A stretch of DNA of 64,000 nucleotides from Leuctra nigra (Eukaryota; Arthropoda; Insecta; Plecoptera; Leuctridae): NCBI GenBank assembly GCA_934045905.1, contig OW203764.1, positions 35,733,328-35,797,327 on the forward strand, read 5' to 3'. The notes under the pieces are model-generated. The model worked only from the letters and a program-made list of their open reading frames with translations, did no database searches and was not told the origin of the DNA. Below are positions 62,001 to 64,000 of the stretch, in pieces (position 1 is the first letter of the stretch; the number at the start of each line of letters is the position of its first letter). Both the position numbers and the translations under genes were made by a program.

Positions 62001-64000
62001 TCGCATTCGGGATATTAAGTTTTAATTTTCCTAGTAATAACGCGAGAAAATTACCAGCAGTTTTGCCATAGAACCTCCTTCCCGCCGCCCTCCTTCACCC
62101 CTCATCTCTCCTAAGCTTACGCCCGATGCAAGGGGGTGGAGAGGGGCGGGGGAGGGGGTCGAAAATGCTCATTTGCATTTGTACCGCCCTACCAACTGCA
62201 TAATATTTCCCTTTCCCTCATTCGCCAAGTTATGCGCCACATTTTCCAGTCGAAAGATTCTCAGCTGATTCTCTGCGTTCATTCATTTTAGCGACACACT
62301 TTTCCGAGATTTACAACCCAACCGCGTCAAAACATTACTTGTAATTATGTTATTTTAGAAGATAATTAAAAACGTCGTGGCAGAAGTAATATTGCTGAAT
62401 GCAGCTCTGGTGTATAATCAACGTGATGGAGTCGGTGATTTGAAGAGAATTCAGCTCTAAAATCTACAACTCTTATTTGCACCGCTCATGTTTGAATATG
62501 CTCTGAACTATTTTGCATGGCACTGTCGTAAAATGATATACTGCAACTGAAGTAAGTGTGATGTTTTAACCACGGAACCCTTCAATAAGAGGAATACAGA
62601 AAGTGGAGTACTTACTATTGAACTTATTCAGCACAAAAGATAATCTAAGTACTTGAACTTAACTGCAAAGTAGAGCAAAATGGTCACGAGGAAAGAAGGC
62701 GAGGAAGCAGTTTTCACGTCGTATAACGAACATAACCTCAAAATCTTCGTCGTCTTGTCTTTAACCAAGATCGTTTAGTGGAGTTATCTTCCTAGGTTTG
62801 AGAGATAAATGACTTTTCAGACATATGTAAGGGTCTACAATTGAAGTAACGGTGACGGAATGTAAGAAAGTTAAATGTGTTCATATTTTCTTATGTCACC
62901 GTTATGTTTACGAAATATAAAATAAGGCGGCCAACGTATTCGCGCATCTTCCAGAAACTGTCCGTCTTATATCTCTTCTCATTCGGCCACCTAAGATAAA
63001 GTTATTTACGTCTACGATCCAATGGCTTACGTACACAGAATGACTACGACACAGAATGCGCATTACGACACTTGATCGCAAAACTAACTTCCGACAAACA
63101 ATCCAAATCAGAACTTCACACATTATTCAAGCAAGCAGCCTGGACAAAGTTTGGACAATGACCCACATCGTGTGCTTCACACAGTGTCCTCGGGGGTTGC
63201 GATTTGCACAAAAAGAGAGGTTCTAAATGCCCCATAAAAACGTCCAGCAGAGAATGAGGCGAATAATAACCCTCAATTATTATGATTTGTGCATTAAACT
63301 TTATTATTGCTTTGAAGACGAATAGTTCCTTACATATTGTTATATGATGACTGATGGCGAACCACAAACTATTTGATATTCAACGAATGAGAGACTATAA
63401 TATCACATAACGACTTTTGAATTGCATTGCTTATTGTATTAATCAATGGTCTAGTTACCATAAATTGTGAATACGATATTTTACTGCAACTCAAATTATG
63501 AACTTGAAACTGAATGCCATAACAATGAATTCAGAACGTTCTGAATTCTCAACCAACAAAGAATAAGTAGTTTCAAATTGCGATGAGACGGAGTAATATC
63601 ATCAAAATTTCTTTCATTACATTATCTATGTAGCCACATTTTTAGCTATGCGAAAAGGCACAAATTTACCAACTGATCAACATTTTTAGAATCCATGATC
63701 CATGCTATAAAAAGTTATCTTCTTTGGATACTTTCGAAGATATTTCAGTTTGAATGTGCAATATTTTATACATCAATCAATACCCAGCTGTTCCAAGGCT
63801 TAACATAAAATTCAACTGAATTTGTCCAACACGTATACTGCATCTTGACGTTTATGGCCTCCTGGCCAATGACAGAAGAGCATTGGCTACTTCCATGCGT
63901 CTTGCATGTACCAATTAAATACCAACTATGGGGGATACATGCAAAACTACAAGTTTGGATAAAAACAGGAAAAACTACTCATTTATCATACAAATAGCTG
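59063..64000. other. No recognisable gene; GC islands and simple repeats
   Basis: A GC-rich patch at 59690-59780 (GACGCCC, GAGGCGCC, GCCGCCGTCG) lies in an AT-rich setting. A G-rich tract spans 62129-62161. Frames at 60260-60487, 62908-63123 and 63116-63367 have no recognisable domain. No exon can be argued for. Confidence 0.45.
61875..61912. repeat. (CCGTG)n minisatellite
   Basis: About six CCGTG units followed by degenerate CCGCG units. Confidence 0.9.

Overview
The window looks like non-coding DNA from an arthropod nuclear genome, most likely an insect. The evidence is AT-rich sequence, long dinucleotide microsatellites and no operons, rRNA or host exons I can recognise. The dense layers of nested transposons (Ty3/Gypsy, Helitron/Helentron-like, piggyBac-like, hAT-like, mariner-like, SINE and LINE pieces) fit this too. 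The species cannot be fixed from sequence alone; a hemipteran is a guess. The only convincing protein-coding genes belong to one complete LTR retrotransposon.

Layout. 1-11 kb: mostly unannotatable single-copy sequence with one Helentron-like element (3273-3784), a fragment (9446-9530) and a CT microsatellite. 11.0-14.7 kb: composite repeat, copy 1, with an array of YY1-like/ETS/CRE motif modules and a younger Helentron-like insertion (13004-13911). 15-17.7 kb: two more Helentron-like copies, one split by a LINE/SINE tail with a 13-bp target duplication, and a GGTTCC-rich hAT-like candidate. 19.1-20.4 kb: a small TIR element next to a 1.09-kb piggyBac-like element flanked by TTAA. 28.2-30.6 kb: a 2.4-kb inverted-repeat structure whose left arm carries an 828-bp palindromic mariner-like insertion; the right arm preserves the uninterrupted site. 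32 kb: a SINE head and a long CT tract. 35.5-38.4 kb: composite repeat, copy 2, lacking the Helentron-like insertion. 38.4-48.7 kb: mostly bare, with two Helentron-like copies. 48.7-51.1 kb: another Helentron-like copy and a cluster of TCTAGATA palindromes. 51.1-56.5 kb: an intact Ty3/Gypsy element with nearly identical LTRs, a CCCG target duplication, a tRNA-Lys-like primer site, Gag, and Pol in the -1 frame behind a canonical slippery heptamer. 56.8-58.0 kb: more Helentron-like sequence with a nested TIR element. 58.2-59.0 kb: a tRNA-derived SINE interrupted by a hAT-like element with a perfect 8-bp target duplication. 59-64 kb: nothing recognisable beyond GC islands and simple repeats.

Working together. 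Only the Gypsy element encodes machinery (capsid, protease, reverse transcriptase/RNase H, integrase) and could mobilise itself. All other elements seen here are non-autonomous and would depend on enzymes encoded elsewhere. Nested insertions give a relative order: the composite repeat predates its Helentron-like insertion; Helentron-like copies predate the LINE tail and the small TIR element inside them; the SINE predates the hAT-like element; the large inverted repeat predates the mariner-like palindrome. The Gypsy insertion is among the youngest events. The most unusual structure is the composite repeat: two copies, each with 9-10 modules pairing CCGGAAGT with TGACGTCA, most next to a GCCGCCATT motif, which could act as a mobile enhancer or promoter array if those factors bind it.
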